Assembly: GCA_013285465.1 (NCBI GenBank)
Contig: CP053449.1
Coordinates: 318,870-382,869, forward strand
Direction: 5' to 3'
DNA: 64,000 nucleotides
Origin: Pseudomonadota bacterium
Lineage (GTDB): Bacteria > Pseudomonadota > Alphaproteobacteria > Micavibrionales > CSBR16-224
In this document: piece after piece, positions 8,137 to 18,044 of the stretch
Position numbering within the stretch: position 1 is the stretch's first letter
Layout of the letters: each line of letters opens with the position of its first letter
Notes under the pieces: generated by a model
The model's database searches: none
Told to the model about the DNA's origin: nothing
Seen by the model: only the letters and a program-made list of their open reading frames with translations
Made by a program: the position numbers and the translations under genes

Positions 8137-9112
8137 TTGTTTCCCCTTCACGCGTCCCCTGTTTGACCATGCTGCGGAACAGCGCGTCTTCGATCATCCA
8201 GACAACCAGTTCTTCAAAACTCAGACCCAGATAAGCAGCCTGTTCAGGAACCAGAGATGTCGGCGTCATGCCAGGCTGGGTGTTGATTTCAAGGAAGAAC
8301 AGACCTTTGCGGCCTTCCTCCGTGTCGTTATAGCGGAAGTCACTGCGCGTCACGCCCTGACAGCCCAATTCCCGATGTACGGTTTCCGCATATTGCAGGG
8401 CGGCATCGAAAATATCTTGCGGAATATCGGCGGGCAGGACATGTGTTGACCCGCCATCGGCATATTTAGCCTCGTAATCATAGAAATTTGTTTGCGGCAA
8501 AATTTCGGTAACGGTCATCGCATTTCCGCCCATCACAGCAACGGTCAGTTCGCGCCCGGGGATATATTCCTCGACCAGTACCTGTTTATCGGCATTGCCC
8601 AGTGTCCAGATTTCCGGATCTTCCAGCGGGCAGCGGTTTGCGCCTTTGGGCACAATATGCACGCCAAAGGAAGAGCCTTCCGCATTTGGTTTGGCAACAT
8701 AAGGCGCAGGAATTTTGATGCCATGCAAGGCGTAATCGCCGCGCGACAGCAGTTGGCTTTCGGGAACCGGCACACCGTGTAAGGCTGCGATTTCCTTGGT
8801 TTTGCTTTTATCCATCGCAAGGGAGGAGGCCAGCACGCCGGAATGGCTGTAAGGCAGTTCCAGAAGTTCAAGCAGACCCTGCATCGTGCCGTCTTCGCCG
8901 AAAGGGCCGTGCAGCATGTTCAAAACGGCATCGGGCGCGGCCTTATCCAGCTTTTCCAGCAAGGCTTTGATATCGCGCGTCACGTCAATGCGGCTGACTT
9001 TAAAGCCGTTTGCTTCCAGCGCATCGGCACAAAATTTGCCGCTAACCAGAGAGACGGGGCGTTCCGCAGACCAGCCGCCAAGTAAAACGGCTACATGGGG
9101 TGTTTCTGTCAT
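8081..9112 (-). CDS. ddl: D-alanine--D-alanine ligase
   Basis: An ATP-grasp D-Ala-D-Ala ligase that makes the dipeptide added by MurF to the peptidoglycan precursor. Visible motifs are the N-terminal 'LLGGWSAERPVSL', the ATP-grasp lid 'NAEGSSFGVHIV', and the catalytic end 'FLEINTQPGMTPTSLVPEQA'. The length of 343 is about 30 residues more than usual. The extra residues are a polar Gln/Glu/Asn-rich tail that coincides with the overlap with ftsQ. The ATG at 9112 has AAAGGAT upstream. It lies between murB and ftsQ, the usual order in Alphaproteobacteria. Confidence 0.97.
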   Translation of the reverse strand: MTETPHVAVLLGGWSAERPVSLVSGKFCADALEANGFKVSRIDVTRDIKALLEKLDKAAPDAVLNMLHGPFGEDGTMQGLLELLELPYSHSGVLASSLAMDKSKTKEIAALHGVPVPESQLLSRGDYALHGIKIPAPYVAKPNAEGSSFGVHIVPKGANRCPLEDPEIWTLGNADKQVLVEEYIPGRELTVAVMGGNAMTVTEILPQTNFYDYEAKYADGGSTHVLPADIPQDIFDAALQYAETVHRELGCQGVTRSDFRYNDTEEGRKGLFFLEINTQPGMTPTSLVPEQAAYLGLSFEELVVWMIEDALFRSMVKQGTREGETNGESQKNNAQNSEEKQQA

Positions 9113-9220
9113 CTGTCACTATATCCTTTTATTTTGCGCCGCAGAGAAGCCGTCGGGCGTGTATGAATAACTCACCTACCATAACATATAAGAGGGTCTC
9201 TGGCGAGAGGGGTTTTGGGA

Positions 9221-10183
9221 TTATTCAGCCAGCGGCACGCCGATACGGCGGATCTCCCAGCGCAGGGAAATGCCGGATTGTTCCAGTACGCGGGCGCGGA
9301 CGGTTTCTCCCAGTTTTTCAATATCGGCGGCTGTGGCATCGCCTGTGTTAATCATAAAATTGCAATGTTTTTCCGAGATTTGCGCGCCGCCGATTTTCAA
9401 GCCGCGGCAGCCTGCCGCATCCACCAGCTGCCAGGCATGTTTGTCACAGTCGGGATTGTCGCGGAACGGATTGGCAAAGGTGGAGCCACCGGTTTTCTCG
9501 CGGATGGGCTGGCTTTCCTCGCGCTTGTTTTTGATCTCTTCCATGGCGGCAAGGATTTCCGCTTCGTTTCCTGCGCCGGTTTTAAATGCCGCGCCGGTAA
9601 AGACTGCGCCTTCCGGCACCGTGCTGTGACGGTAACGCATTTCGAGATCACCGGGGGTTAGTTGCAAGAGCGTGCCGTCGCGGGCAACCGCATCGGCATA
9701 TAGCAGCACATCCTTGAACTCGCCGCCGTAAGCGCCTGCATTCATGGTTAACCCGCCGCCGATTGCGCCCGGAATGCCGGAGAGAAAGGCCAGCCCTGCG
9801 CGGCTGTTGGCTGCAGCGAATTTGGCAACGCTGACATCAAGTGCGGCAGCACCTGCATAAATCACACCGTCATCCTGCAATGCCGTTTTGGCGAATTCCC
9901 CGCCCAGACGGATGACAACACCGGGAATGCCGCCGTCACGCACCAGTAAATTCGACGTCGCGCCAATGACTGTTAAGGGAATATCGGCGGGACAGTTTTT
10001 CAGGAAGGCGGCAAGGTCATCCGTATCGGCGGGGCGGAACAGCACTTCGGCGGGCCCGCCGACGCGAAACCATGTCAGCGGTGCCAGCGGCACATTCTCG
10101 CGCAGCTTGCCGCGCGTTTCCGGCAGGCGGTCAATCAAAGCCATTGTATTAGACGGCCTGGCGTTGTGTGGCTGTGTCGTCAT
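9221..10183 (-). CDS. murB: UDP-N-acetylenolpyruvoylglucosamine reductase MurB
   Basis: MurB reduces UDP-GlcNAc-enolpyruvate to UDP-MurNAc with FAD and NADPH. The FAD-binding stretch includes 'GGPAEVLFRP' and 'GIPGAIGGGLTMNAGAYG'. The catalytic region has 'GSTFANPFRDN', whose serine is the expected proton donor. The short loop between the domains marks a type II enzyme. I choose ATG 10183 (320 residues) because AGGAC lies eight bases upstream, although this overlaps the end of murC by 35 bp. ATG 10144 would avoid the overlap but has no good site. A 108-bp gap separates it from ddl. Confidence 0.95.
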   Translation of the reverse strand: MTTQPHNARPSNTMALIDRLPETRGKLRENVPLAPLTWFRVGGPAEVLFRPADTDDLAAFLKNCPADIPLTVIGATSNLLVRDGGIPGVVIRLGGEFAKTALQDDGVIYAGAAALDVSVAKFAAANSRAGLAFLSGIPGAIGGGLTMNAGAYGGEFKDVLLYADAVARDGTLLQLTPGDLEMRYRHSTVPEGAVFTGAAFKTGAGNEAEILAAMEEIKNKREESQPIREKTGGSTFANPFRDNPDCDKHAWQLVDAAGCRGLKIGGAQISEKHCNFMINTGDATAADIEKLGETVRARVLEQSGISLRWEIRRIGVPLAE

Positions 10184-11612
10184 TATTTTTGTCCTGTTCG
10201 GAAAGCTGGCTCGGCAAGGCATAGGCCCATTGCGTGACATCGCCTGCACCAAGGAACAGCACCATATCATGCGGTTTGGCGCTTTTGCCGACCAGACGCG
10301 GAATGTCCTGCGGGCCGACAATGGCCTGCACATTTTTATGGCCGCTATTGCGGATGCCCTGTACCAGCGTATTTTTATCCGCACCGGCAATCGGCGTTTC
10401 ACCCGCCGTGTAAACATCGGCGACCAGAACCTCATCGGCGGCATCAAAGCATTTGCAGAAATCATCAAATAAACCGGAGAGTCGGCTGTAGCGGTGCGGC
10501 TGCATCACGGCAATCACGCGTCCGCCTTTGCTTTCGCGGCGTACAATATCACGCGCGGTGCTCAGGACGGCTTTGATTTCTTCGGGGTGATGGGCGTAAT
10601 CATCAATAATACGAATGTTATTGACCACACCTGTGGTGGTAAAGCGGCGTTTGACACCTGTGAAATCGGCCAGCCCTTTACGCATATCATCTGCGGAAAT
10701 CCCAAGCTTGTAGGCGGTTGCAATACAGGCCAGTGCGTTCAGGATATTGTGTTCGCCGAACATCGGCAGCAGAAAATCATTCATCACGATCTTATTGCCG
10801 AAGACGCTGACATCAAACAACATGCCGTCGGCGGTGTTGCGGATATTGGTGGCGCGAATATCGCTGCCTTCTTTAAAGCCGTAGGTGACGACCTTGCGGC
10901 GCACATCCTGCACGAGTTTTTTTACCGTGTCATTATCGGTGCAGGCAATCACAAAGCCGTAGAAAGGCAGACGTGCCGCGAATTTTTTATACGCCTCTTT
11001 CACATCGTTAAAAGACCCGTAATGATCCATATGTTCGGGGTCGATATTGGTGATAATGCCGATACTGCAGGGCAGCAGGGTAAAGCTGCCGTCGCTTTCA
11101 TCCACTTCAACAACCATCCAGTCGCTTTCGCCGATGCGGATATTGGTGCCATAGGCATTGACGATGCCGCCATTGACGACAGTCGGATCCAGCCCCGCCT
11201 TTTCCAGCATATGGCCGATCAGCGAGGTTGTCGTGGTTTTGCCATGTGTTCCGGCAATGGCGATGCTGTTTTTGAAACGCATCAGCTCCGCCAGCATTTC
11301 GGCGCGGCGGATAATCGGAATATTGCGCTCATTGGCGGCAACCAGTTCCGGATTATCGGCATGTACGGCGGAGGAGTAGACCACGACCTCAACAGGGCTG
11401 CCGCCCGGCGGTTTTAAAACATTATCGGCATCATGGCCGATGGCAACATGGATACCTTTATCGCGCAGACGCTGGACATTTGCGCTTTCCTTGGCATCCG
11501 ATCCCTGCACCTTGTAACCCAGACGGTGCAGGATTTCGGCAATACCGCTCATGCCGATGCCGCCGATACCGACAAAATGCAGAATACCTGTTTCAAGAGG
11601 CCAGTTCTTCAT
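10149..11612 (-). CDS. murC: UDP-N-acetylmuramate--L-alanine ligase MurC
   Basis: MurC adds L-alanine to UDP-MurNAc, the first amino-acid step in the precursor. The N-terminal Rossmann motif GIGGIGMSGIAEIL, the ATP loop AGTHGKTTTTS and the 'DDYAHHPEEI' motif of Mur ligases are all present. The length of 487 is normal. Its start (ATG 11612) overlaps the murG stop by four bases (ATGA), indicating translational coupling, and its end overlaps murB. Confidence 0.98.
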   Translation of the reverse strand: MKNWPLETGILHFVGIGGIGMSGIAEILHRLGYKVQGSDAKESANVQRLRDKGIHVAIGHDADNVLKPPGGSPVEVVVYSSAVHADNPELVAANERNIPIIRRAEMLAELMRFKNSIAIAGTHGKTTTTSLIGHMLEKAGLDPTVVNGGIVNAYGTNIRIGESDWMVVEVDESDGSFTLLPCSIGIITNIDPEHMDHYGSFNDVKEAYKKFAARLPFYGFVIACTDNDTVKKLVQDVRRKVVTYGFKEGSDIRATNIRNTADGMLFDVSVFGNKIVMNDFLLPMFGEHNILNALACIATAYKLGISADDMRKGLADFTGVKRRFTTTGVVNNIRIIDDYAHHPEEIKAVLSTARDIVRRESKGGRVIAVMQPHRYSRLSGLFDDFCKCFDAADEVLVADVYTAGETPIAGADKNTLVQGIRNSGHKNVQAIVGPQDIPRLVGKSAKPHDMVLFLGAGDVTQWAYALPSQLSEQDKNNDDTATQRQAV

Positions 11613-12787
11613 GCTGCAAGGTCCTTCTCTTTTTCCTGATCTTTGTGAAGCGAGGCATTTTGGCCGCCGCCACCGCCGCCTATATCATAAACCAGACGGG
11701 CAAGACGTCCGGTTGCACCCGGTTTACCGCAGCTTTTGGCCGCTTCTGCGGCTTTGAGCAGCATATCCGGTTTTTCAAAAAATTCTTTCAACAACTCGCC
11801 TAGCGCCTGCGGTGTGAAGTTTTCATCTTCCATCACCCATGCGCCGCCGGCCTCGGCAATGGCTTCGGCATTGCGGCGCTGCTGCCCGTCACTGTGTTTC
11901 AACGGCACGAACAGCGCGGGGCGCCCGACCACGGCGACCTCGGCAACAGTTGAAGCGCCGGAACGCCCGATAAAGACATGGCAACGCACCAGCTGTTTGG
12001 CAACATCATTGAAAAACGGGCGGATATCGGCGCTGGCATTGGTTTCCTCGAACCGTTTGAGAACGGTGTCGATTTCTTCGGGACGGCATTGTTCGCGGAT
12101 AGAGATGCGGTGTTGTAAATCACCGGGCAGGGATTTGATGGCGGCGGGGATGACTTCGCCGAAAATACGCGCGCCCTGACTACCACCCATGACAAAAATA
12201 TTTAATGTGTCATTATCGTCAAAAGCGGGAAGCGCCGCCCCCTGTTGCGCCAGTATATCGGCGCGGACGGGATTGCCGACCAATATGGTTTTACGGACAA
12301 AATGAATAACGCCTTCCGTATCGGGCAGGGAGATCGCGATTTTTTTCGCTTTCTTCGCCAGCCTTGCATTGGCTTTGCCCAAAACGGCATTTTGTTCATG
12401 CAAAATGGTCGGCACATTTAAAAGCTGTGCCGCGAATACGGCCGGAAAAGACGGATAGCCGCCGAAACCGACCACGCAATCCGGTTTGGTTTTTTTAATC
12501 AGCAGCAATGCCTTCAGGATGCCCATCCCCATGGTAAAAAGGGCGGTGATTTTTCCCAGCAGACCGCTGCCCATCGTGGCGGAGGGTAGCACTTTGACAT
12601 CAATGCTGCTTTTTTGCGCCCAGGCGCTTTTTTCATGAAAAGCAAGCCCGCGGCTGTCTGTCGCCAGAATGATGCGGTTACCGTGTTTTAAAATCTCTGT
12701 TGCCAGCGCCTGCGCCGGAAACAAATGTCCGCCGGTACCGCCGGCGGACAGCAAGATCGTGTGCTGTTTATTCTGTGTATTTTCCAT
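11609..12787 (-). CDS. murG: UDP-GlcNAc transferase MurG (lipid II synthase)
   Basis: MurG transfers GlcNAc to lipid I on the inner face of the membrane, making lipid II. The N-terminal GGTGGHLFPAQALA loop and the C-terminal donor-site motifs 'GGSQGARIFGE' and 'GRSGASTVAEVAVVGRPALFVP...DGQQRRNA' are clear. The ATG at 12787 gives 392 residues; an upstream TTG at 12817 would add ten residues that do not belong to the family. A Gly/His-rich short tail is present at the C-terminus. It lies between ftsW and murC, as usual. Confidence 0.97.
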   Translation of the reverse strand: MENTQNKQHTILLSAGGTGGHLFPAQALATEILKHGNRIILATDSRGLAFHEKSAWAQKSSIDVKVLPSATMGSGLLGKITALFTMGMGILKALLLIKKTKPDCVVGFGGYPSFPAVFAAQLLNVPTILHEQNAVLGKANARLAKKAKKIAISLPDTEGVIHFVRKTILVGNPVRADILAQQGAALPAFDDNDTLNIFVMGGSQGARIFGEVIPAAIKSLPGDLQHRISIREQCRPEEIDTVLKRFEETNASADIRPFFNDVAKQLVRCHVFIGRSGASTVAEVAVVGRPALFVPLKHSDGQQRRNAEAIAEAGGAWVMEDENFTPQALGELLKEFFEKPDMLLKAAEAAKSCGKPGATGRLARLVYDIGGGGGGQNASLHKDQEKEKDLAA

Positions 12788-12837
12788 GCGCACATTATAG
12801 TGCCTGTTTTTTTGCAAGAACAGCGAAAAACGCAGCT

Positions 12838-14016
12838 TTATTTAAAGAAAGGACGCGCTGCGCGAATGGTCGGTGCGGGCAACGGGCGGACAGCGGAAAA
12901 CATGTCGCGCGTCTGTTCTTTGCGGGTTAGCGCCAAGACAAATCCCATGGCAATTCCTAAAGATAACAGGGAAGAGCCGCCATAAGAAACGAATGGCAGC
13001 GTCATGCCCTTGGCAGGGATCAACTGCAGGGATGACCCCATATGAATCAAAGCCTGCGCACCGAATTGCACCAAAATACCGGTCACGGCCAGAATGCGGA
13101 AAGTATCGCCGCTTTCCCAGACACGTGCCATGCCGCGGATAACGATGAAGGCAAAAATACCGATCAGCAGCAATGTCAGGATAAGCCCGAATTCTTCCCC
13201 GGCGACGGCGAAAATAAAATCGGCATGGGCATCAGGCAGATACAGCTTGATATGACCTTCACCGGGGCCGGTGCCGAATAATCCGCCTTCATGGAAAGAA
13301 TCCAGTGATTTTTGTACCTGATAATTATCGCCCGCGGCGGGGTTTAAAAAACGGTCAATCCGGCTTTGCACATGCGGAAAAACGAAATAGGCACCGATAA
13401 TGCCGCCGATCCCCAGAATACCCAGTAAAGCAATCAGCGCGAAAGACAGCCCTGCCAGAAAAATCTGCACACCCCATATCAGGGACAACACGATAGACAT
13501 ACCCAGATCAGGTTGCAGCAGCAGCATAGCAAGCAATACCAGATACACACCGGTGGCGGCCATCATGCCGGGGAAATGCGGATCGGCCTGTTGGCGGGCA
13601 ATCAGCCATGCGGCAGTTACGGCAAAGGCGGGTTTAATGAATTCGGAAGGCTGCAGGGAGAAGCCGAATAAATGAATCCAGCGCGTTGCGCCTTTGATAT
13701 CCGATCCGAAAACAAGTGTGCCGATCAATAATACAAAAAAGCCTGCCAGCAGCGCCGATGCCGCGCGCCAGATGTTGCGCATCTGCATCATTGACAGCGC
13801 CATCATCATCCCCAGCGCCGGAATCAGGAAAATAATATGCCGGATGACGAAATGGAAAGGCGGCAGTCCGATCCGGTCGGCAACAGCGGGGCTGGCCGCC
13901 ATCACCAGAATAATCCCTGCGAGAACTAATCCGAAAAGCGCCCCTATTAACCAGCGGTCAACCGTCCACCACCAGCGGCCCAGAATAGATTTATCGGTGC
14001 GTTCAATGGACAGCAT
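12838..14016 (-). CDS. ftsW: Peptidoglycan glycosyltransferase FtsW
   Basis: FtsW is the SEDS-family polymerase of septal peptidoglycan. The protein has about ten hydrophobic helices, and the region 'GSDIKGATRWIHL...LQPSEFIKPAF' is the SEDS signature. The C-terminal part has 'PFVSYGGSSLL', also conserved. The length of 392 is typical. The ATG at 14016 lies inside the end of murD (14-bp overlap). Its partner transpeptidase FtsI is not encoded in this window. Confidence 0.97.
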   Translation of the reverse strand: MLSIERTDKSILGRWWWTVDRWLIGALFGLVLAGIILVMAASPAVADRIGLPPFHFVIRHIIFLIPALGMMMALSMMQMRNIWRAASALLAGFFVLLIGTLVFGSDIKGATRWIHLFGFSLQPSEFIKPAFAVTAAWLIARQQADPHFPGMMAATGVYLVLLAMLLLQPDLGMSIVLSLIWGVQIFLAGLSFALIALLGILGIGGIIGAYFVFPHVQSRIDRFLNPAAGDNYQVQKSLDSFHEGGLFGTGPGEGHIKLYLPDAHADFIFAVAGEEFGLILTLLLIGIFAFIVIRGMARVWESGDTFRILAVTGILVQFGAQALIHMGSSLQLIPAKGMTLPFVSYGGSSLLSLGIAMGFVLALTRKEQTRDMFSAVRPLPAPTIRAARPFFK

Positions 14017-15352
14017 GGGTTCGCCCCCCCTCTGCTGCGGTAATGCGTTGCGCTAATTGCCGGAAAATATCGCCGCGCTGTTCAAAATTTTTGAACTGGT
14101 CGAAACTGGCGCAGGCCGGTGACAGCAGCACATGCGATTTTTCATCCGGCATGGCGGCGGCCATTTGATAGGCTTCATATACGGCGGTGTCCAGCGTTTC
14201 GGAATAGTGATAGGGGATTTTGTGTTTTTGCAGATATTCGGCAATGCCGCTGGCGGCTTCCCCGATCAGAAAGACATGGGCGATGTTCCTGCCGTGTTTG
14301 GTCAGCAGCGGGTCAAATTCGCTGATTTTTTTGGCGATGCCGCCGGCAATCCAGTAGATATTGCCGTAAGTATCCAATGCAGGTGCGGTGGCATCGGGAT
14401 TTGTCGCTTTGCTGTCATTGATAAAGACGACATGCCCGACAGAGGCGGCAATTTCCTGACGGTGCGGCAATCCGGGGAATGTTTCCAGCGCGTGGCGGAA
14501 CTGCGCATCTTTCATATCGGGCAACAAACGGCGGCAGACCGCATAGGCGGCGGCAATGTTCTGCGTGTTATGTTTTCCGGCAAGGCAGGGTAATCCGTCC
14601 GTCGGGACAGGAAGGTCGCGGATGATGGCGGTACCAAGTTTTGCCGCCAGTTCTTTGCAGTAATGATCTTCTCCTGTGATGACGGCGAAACGCGCATCAT
14701 CAAATAATTTTGCTTTGACGGCGGCATAGCCTTCCATACTGCCATGGCGGTCGATATGGTCAGGCGTAATATTCAGTAAAACGGCGATATCAGGGCGGAA
14801 ACGCGGGCAAAGGTCGATCTGGAAGGAGGATATCTCAATCACATAAGTGCCTTTGCCGTCTTCATATTGCGGCAGATCGAGTGCGTTTTTGCCGATATTT
14901 CCCCCGGCAACTGCCGTCATACCCAGCTGGTTTAATATATGGGCGATCAGTGCTGTCGTGGTTGATTTGCCATTGGTGCCGGTAATGGCGACAATCGGAT
15001 TATGCCCTGTTTGCGCCAATCCGAATAGTTCAATATCTGAAATCAACGGGCAGCCGGCGGCAACGGCAAGGTTGCAAACCGGATGCGGGACAGGAAAATG
15101 CAGCGGAATACCGGGTGCCAGAACAACCGCAGACAGGGTTTTATAATCAAATTCCAGCGGATCACTGACCCATTTTGCGCCGGATTTTTCCGTTTCTTCT
15201 CGGCGCTCCTGATTGTCATCACCGGCAAAAACTTCGAACCCTGCGGCATGCAGCGCCCTGACAGCGGCAAGGCCGGATGAGCCGATGCCAAAGACCATGA
15301 TCGGTTTTCCTTGAAAAGACTTTTCTGTCAGAAGACGGCTGAGATCAATCAT
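14003..15352 (-). CDS. murD: UDP-MurNAc-L-alanine--D-glutamate ligase MurD
   Basis: MurD adds D-glutamate to UDP-MurNAc-L-Ala. The Rossmann-like N-terminus 'VFGIGSSGLAAVRAL', the ATP loop 'GTNGKSTTTALIAHIL' and 'INDSKATNPDAT' are present. I place the start at ATG 15352 (449 residues), since the family begins with this domain and upstream in-frame sequence looks non-coding. The ribosome-binding site there is weak. The gene lies 62 bp after mraY and overlaps ftsW by 14 bp. Confidence 0.97.
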   Translation of the reverse strand: MIDLSRLLTEKSFQGKPIMVFGIGSSGLAAVRALHAAGFEVFAGDDNQERREETEKSGAKWVSDPLEFDYKTLSAVVLAPGIPLHFPVPHPVCNLAVAAGCPLISDIELFGLAQTGHNPIVAITGTNGKSTTTALIAHILNQLGMTAVAGGNIGKNALDLPQYEDGKGTYVIEISSFQIDLCPRFRPDIAVLLNITPDHIDRHGSMEGYAAVKAKLFDDARFAVITGEDHYCKELAAKLGTAIIRDLPVPTDGLPCLAGKHNTQNIAAAYAVCRRLLPDMKDAQFRHALETFPGLPHRQEIAASVGHVVFINDSKATNPDATAPALDTYGNIYWIAGGIAKKISEFDPLLTKHGRNIAHVFLIGEAASGIAEYLQKHKIPYHYSETLDTAVYEAYQMAAAMPDEKSHVLLSPACASFDQFKNFEQRGDIFRQLAQRITAAEGGRTHAVH

Positions 15353-15414
15353 GAAGCGGCATCGCCCTAAAGAAAAAGAACGGTTGAAACTGGCGGGCGA
15401 AGAAAAAGAAGCCC

Positions 15415-16500
15415 TTACCGTAATTTTAATGTGGCAAGGCCCAGCAATGCAAGAACAATAGCGATAATCCAGAAACGGATAACAACGGTTGTTTCCTGCC
15501 ACCCCATTTTTTCAAAATGGTGATGAATCGGTGCCATGCGGAAAATACGCTTACCTGTTATTTTGAAAGAGGCAACCTGCAGGATCACGGAAATCGTTTC
15601 CATTACGAATAATCCGCCGATAATCGCCAGTACCAGCTCATGCTTTGTCATCACCGCCAGCGCACCGAGTGCGCCGCCGGAAGCCAGTGATCCGGTATCA
15701 CCCATAAAGACCATGGCGGGCGGGGCGTTATACCACAGGAAACCCAGCCCTGCGCCGATTAATGCGCCGCAGAAAACGGCCAGTTCGCCCGTACCGGGAA
15801 CGTAATGAATTTGCAGATATTCGGCGAAAACGGCATGGCCTGCCAGATAGGAAATAATCCCGAAACAGCCGAAGGCAATCATCAAAGGCCCGATGGCAAG
15901 ACCGTCCAGCCCGTCTGTCAGATTAACGGCATTGGCCGTGCCGACAATGACGATGATGGCAAAAGGCAAAAAGAACCAGCCGAGATTCAGCAGAATATCT
16001 TTGAAAAACGGAATGGCCAGACCGGTGCTCATCGGTGTGCCGGCAAAATGCATAAAGGCGCATGTTGCGGCAAAAGCGATGGAACCTTCCAGAAACAGGC
16101 GCAATTTTCCGGGCAGCCCCAGATGGGTGCGTCCTGTCAGTTTCAGGTAGTCATCGACAAAGCCGATGGCGGCGAAACCGACAAAACATCCCAGCGCAAT
16201 CCAGATATAAGGGTTCAGCACATTCGCCCATAACAGCGTTGCCACCCCTGCGGCGAGCAGGATCATAATGCCGCCCATGGTCGGCGTGCCTTTTTTCTTG
16301 AAATGGGTCTCGGGGCCGTCTTCACGGATCGGCTGGCCTTCCCCCTGTTTTTTCTTCAGCCAGCGGATAATCGCCGGGCCGCTGAGGAAGCTGATAATCA
16401 GCGCCGTCATCAAAGCGCCGCCGGTGCGGAAAGTAATATAGCGGAACAGGTTAAAGGCCTGAAAATTATCAGCCTGATCGGCCAGCAGGTTATACAGCAT
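15415..16500 (-). CDS. mraY: Phospho-N-acetylmuramoyl-pentapeptide transferase MraY
   Basis: MraY transfers phospho-MurNAc-pentapeptide to undecaprenyl phosphate, making lipid I. About ten membrane helices carry the family motifs: 'GFVDDYLKL' (catalytic Asp pair), '[10 protein letters not shown]', '[15 protein letters not shown]' and the cytoplasmic '[11 protein letters not shown]'. The 361 residues match the family length. The start at 16500 overlaps the murF stop by 11 bp. Confidence 0.98.
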   Translation of the reverse strand: MLYNLLADQADNFQAFNLFRYITFRTGGALMTALIISFLSGPAIIRWLKKKQGEGQPIREDGPETHFKKKGTPTMGGIMILLAAGVATLLWANVLNPYIWIALGCFVGFAAIGFVDDYLKLTGRTHLGLPGKLRLFLEGSIAFAATCAFMHFAGTPMSTGLAIPFFKDILLNLGWFFLPFAIIVIVGTANAVNLTDGLDGLAIGPLMIAFGCFGIISYLAGHAVFAEYLQIHYVPGTGELAVFCGALIGAGLGFLWYNAPPAMVFMGDTGSLASGGALGALAVMTKHELVLAIIGGLFVMETISVILQVASFKITGKRIFRMAPIHHHFEKMGWQETTVVIRFWIIAIVLALLGLATLKLR

Positions 16501-17998
16501 GTTCGCGTGCCTTTTCTATTCCCGTTTCGCAGCTTTTGCTGCCGTCATCGCTTCCGCTGCAGCGTCCGGGAACGTGCAGATCCTGCAGAGCCTGCACGAC
16601 ATAAGCCATGCGGCTGCCCAGAGACCCTTTCACCAGTATCACATCACCGGGGCGTATGATTGCCGTCAGTAATTGCGCCAGCGTTTTGCTGTCTTCGGCA
16701 TAGCCGCCCTGCCATGCGGGGGGCACGATATTGTAAAGCGCCTCCATCAAGGGGCCGCAGGCAAAAACCAGATCAGTCTTGGCTTTCAGGACGGGATTGA
16801 CCAGCTCGATATGCAGGCGTGCGCCGTCTGCGCCCAGTTCCAGCATATCGCCGAGTACGGCAATACGGCGGCCCTCTGCTGCGGGGACGGACATTTCCAG
16901 TACGCGCAATGCGGCCTGCATTGAAACAGGGCTGGCATTATAGCTTTCATCAATCACGGTGACGGGAATATCGCCGTCACCTAGAAAAACGGGGATGTGA
17001 TTGCCGCGTCCTTCGACGGGGGTGATATGTTCCAGCGATTTTACGGCTTTCTTCATATCACAGCCCAGCAGTTTTACGACCAGTAAGATAGGCAGGGAGT
17101 TCAGAACAAAATGTTTTCCCGGTACGGGCAGGTGATATTTATATTTATCGCCGAGAATTTTAACGGAAACACGGCTGCCATCCGACAACAGCGTACAGTC
17201 GCGCAGACGGGAATCCGCGCCGGAGCTTTCTCCGAATGTCACAATATGTTCCACGCCGTAATCTTCTGCGGCTTTTTGCAGGATCGGTGCGTAGGGATTA
17301 TCGGCGTTCAAAACCGCGATGCCGCCTTTTTCAATACCGTCTTCCATGGCCGAGAAAATTTCGGATTTTGCCCGGGCGATCTCTTCAATCGAATTGAAGT
17401 TACCGATATGGGCAGGTTCGATATTGGTAATGACGGCGATGTCGGGCGCAACCATCCGTGCCAGCGCCCCCATTTCTCCGACATGGTTGATCCCCATTTC
17501 AATAACGGCGAAATCGGCATCTTTCGGCAGATTTGCCAGCGTTAGCGGCACACCCCAATGATTGTTAAAGCTTTTTTTATTGGCGTGACATTTGCCTTGA
17601 TCAGACAGGATTGTGGCCAGAAATTCCTTGGTGCTGGTTTTGCCGACCGACCCCGTAATGCCGATAACGCGTGCGATGCTGCGGGCACGGGCGGAGGCTG
17701 CCAGATTGACCAGCCCTTCCAGCGTGTCATCAACAATAATGAAATTACCTTCAGGAAAGTTTTTTTCGCCGGTTTCCTGCCACCAGACGCGGCTGACCAT
17801 GGCGGTGCCGGCACCTTTTTCCAGGACTTCGCCGACAAATTTATGCGCATCGTGATTGGGGCCTTTCAGGGCAATAAAAAGACTGTCCGCCGGAACATCA
17901 CGGCTGTCATGGATAACCGCGGAAATCTCCGTACGGTCATTGCCTTGCCGTTTTTCGCCTTTGGCAGCGGCGGCCGCCTCGTCAAGTGTCCAGAGCAT
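16490..17998 (-). CDS. murF: UDP-MurNAc-tripeptide--D-Ala-D-Ala ligase MurF
   Basis: MurF adds D-Ala-D-Ala to the UDP-MurNAc tripeptide. The N-terminal domain has '[17 protein letters not shown]', the ATP loop is '[16 protein letters not shown]', and the C-terminal part has '[15 protein letters not shown]'. The 502 residues include a Cys/Ser-rich tail of about 30 residues beyond the usual end, reaching into the mraY overlap. In most relatives murE precedes murF; here the next upstream gene, 46 bp away, is ruvB. Confidence 0.97.
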   Translation of the reverse strand: MLWTLDEAAAAAKGEKRQGNDRTEISAVIHDSRDVPADSLFIALKGPNHDAHKFVGEVLEKGAGTAMVSRVWWQETGEKNFPEGNFIIVDDTLEGLVNLAASARARSIARVIGITGSVGKTSTKEFLATILSDQGKCHANKKSFNNHWGVPLTLANLPKDADFAVIEMGINHVGEMGALARMVAPDIAVITNIEPAHIGNFNSIEEIARAKSEIFSAMEDGIEKGGIAVLNADNPYAPILQKAAEDYGVEHIVTFGESSGADSRLRDCTLLSDGSRVSVKILGDKYKYHLPVPGKHFVLNSLPILLVVKLLGCDMKKAVKSLEHITPVEGRGNHIPVFLGDGDIPVTVIDESYNASPVSMQAALRVLEMSVPAAEGRRIAVLGDMLELGADGARLHIELVNPVLKAKTDLVFACGPLMEALYNIVPPAWQGGYAEDSKTLAQLLTAIIRPGDVILVKGSLGSRMAYVVQALQDLHVPGRCSGSDDGSKSCETGIEKAREHAV

Positions 17999-18044
17999 GG
18001 GCTTTTCTTCGCCTGTTTTCTTGTTCTTTTATATTGCGCTCAAC

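Noticed and set aside
10184-10468. A longer murB start
   Set aside because: The upstream in-frame residues lie inside murC and do not resemble MurB.
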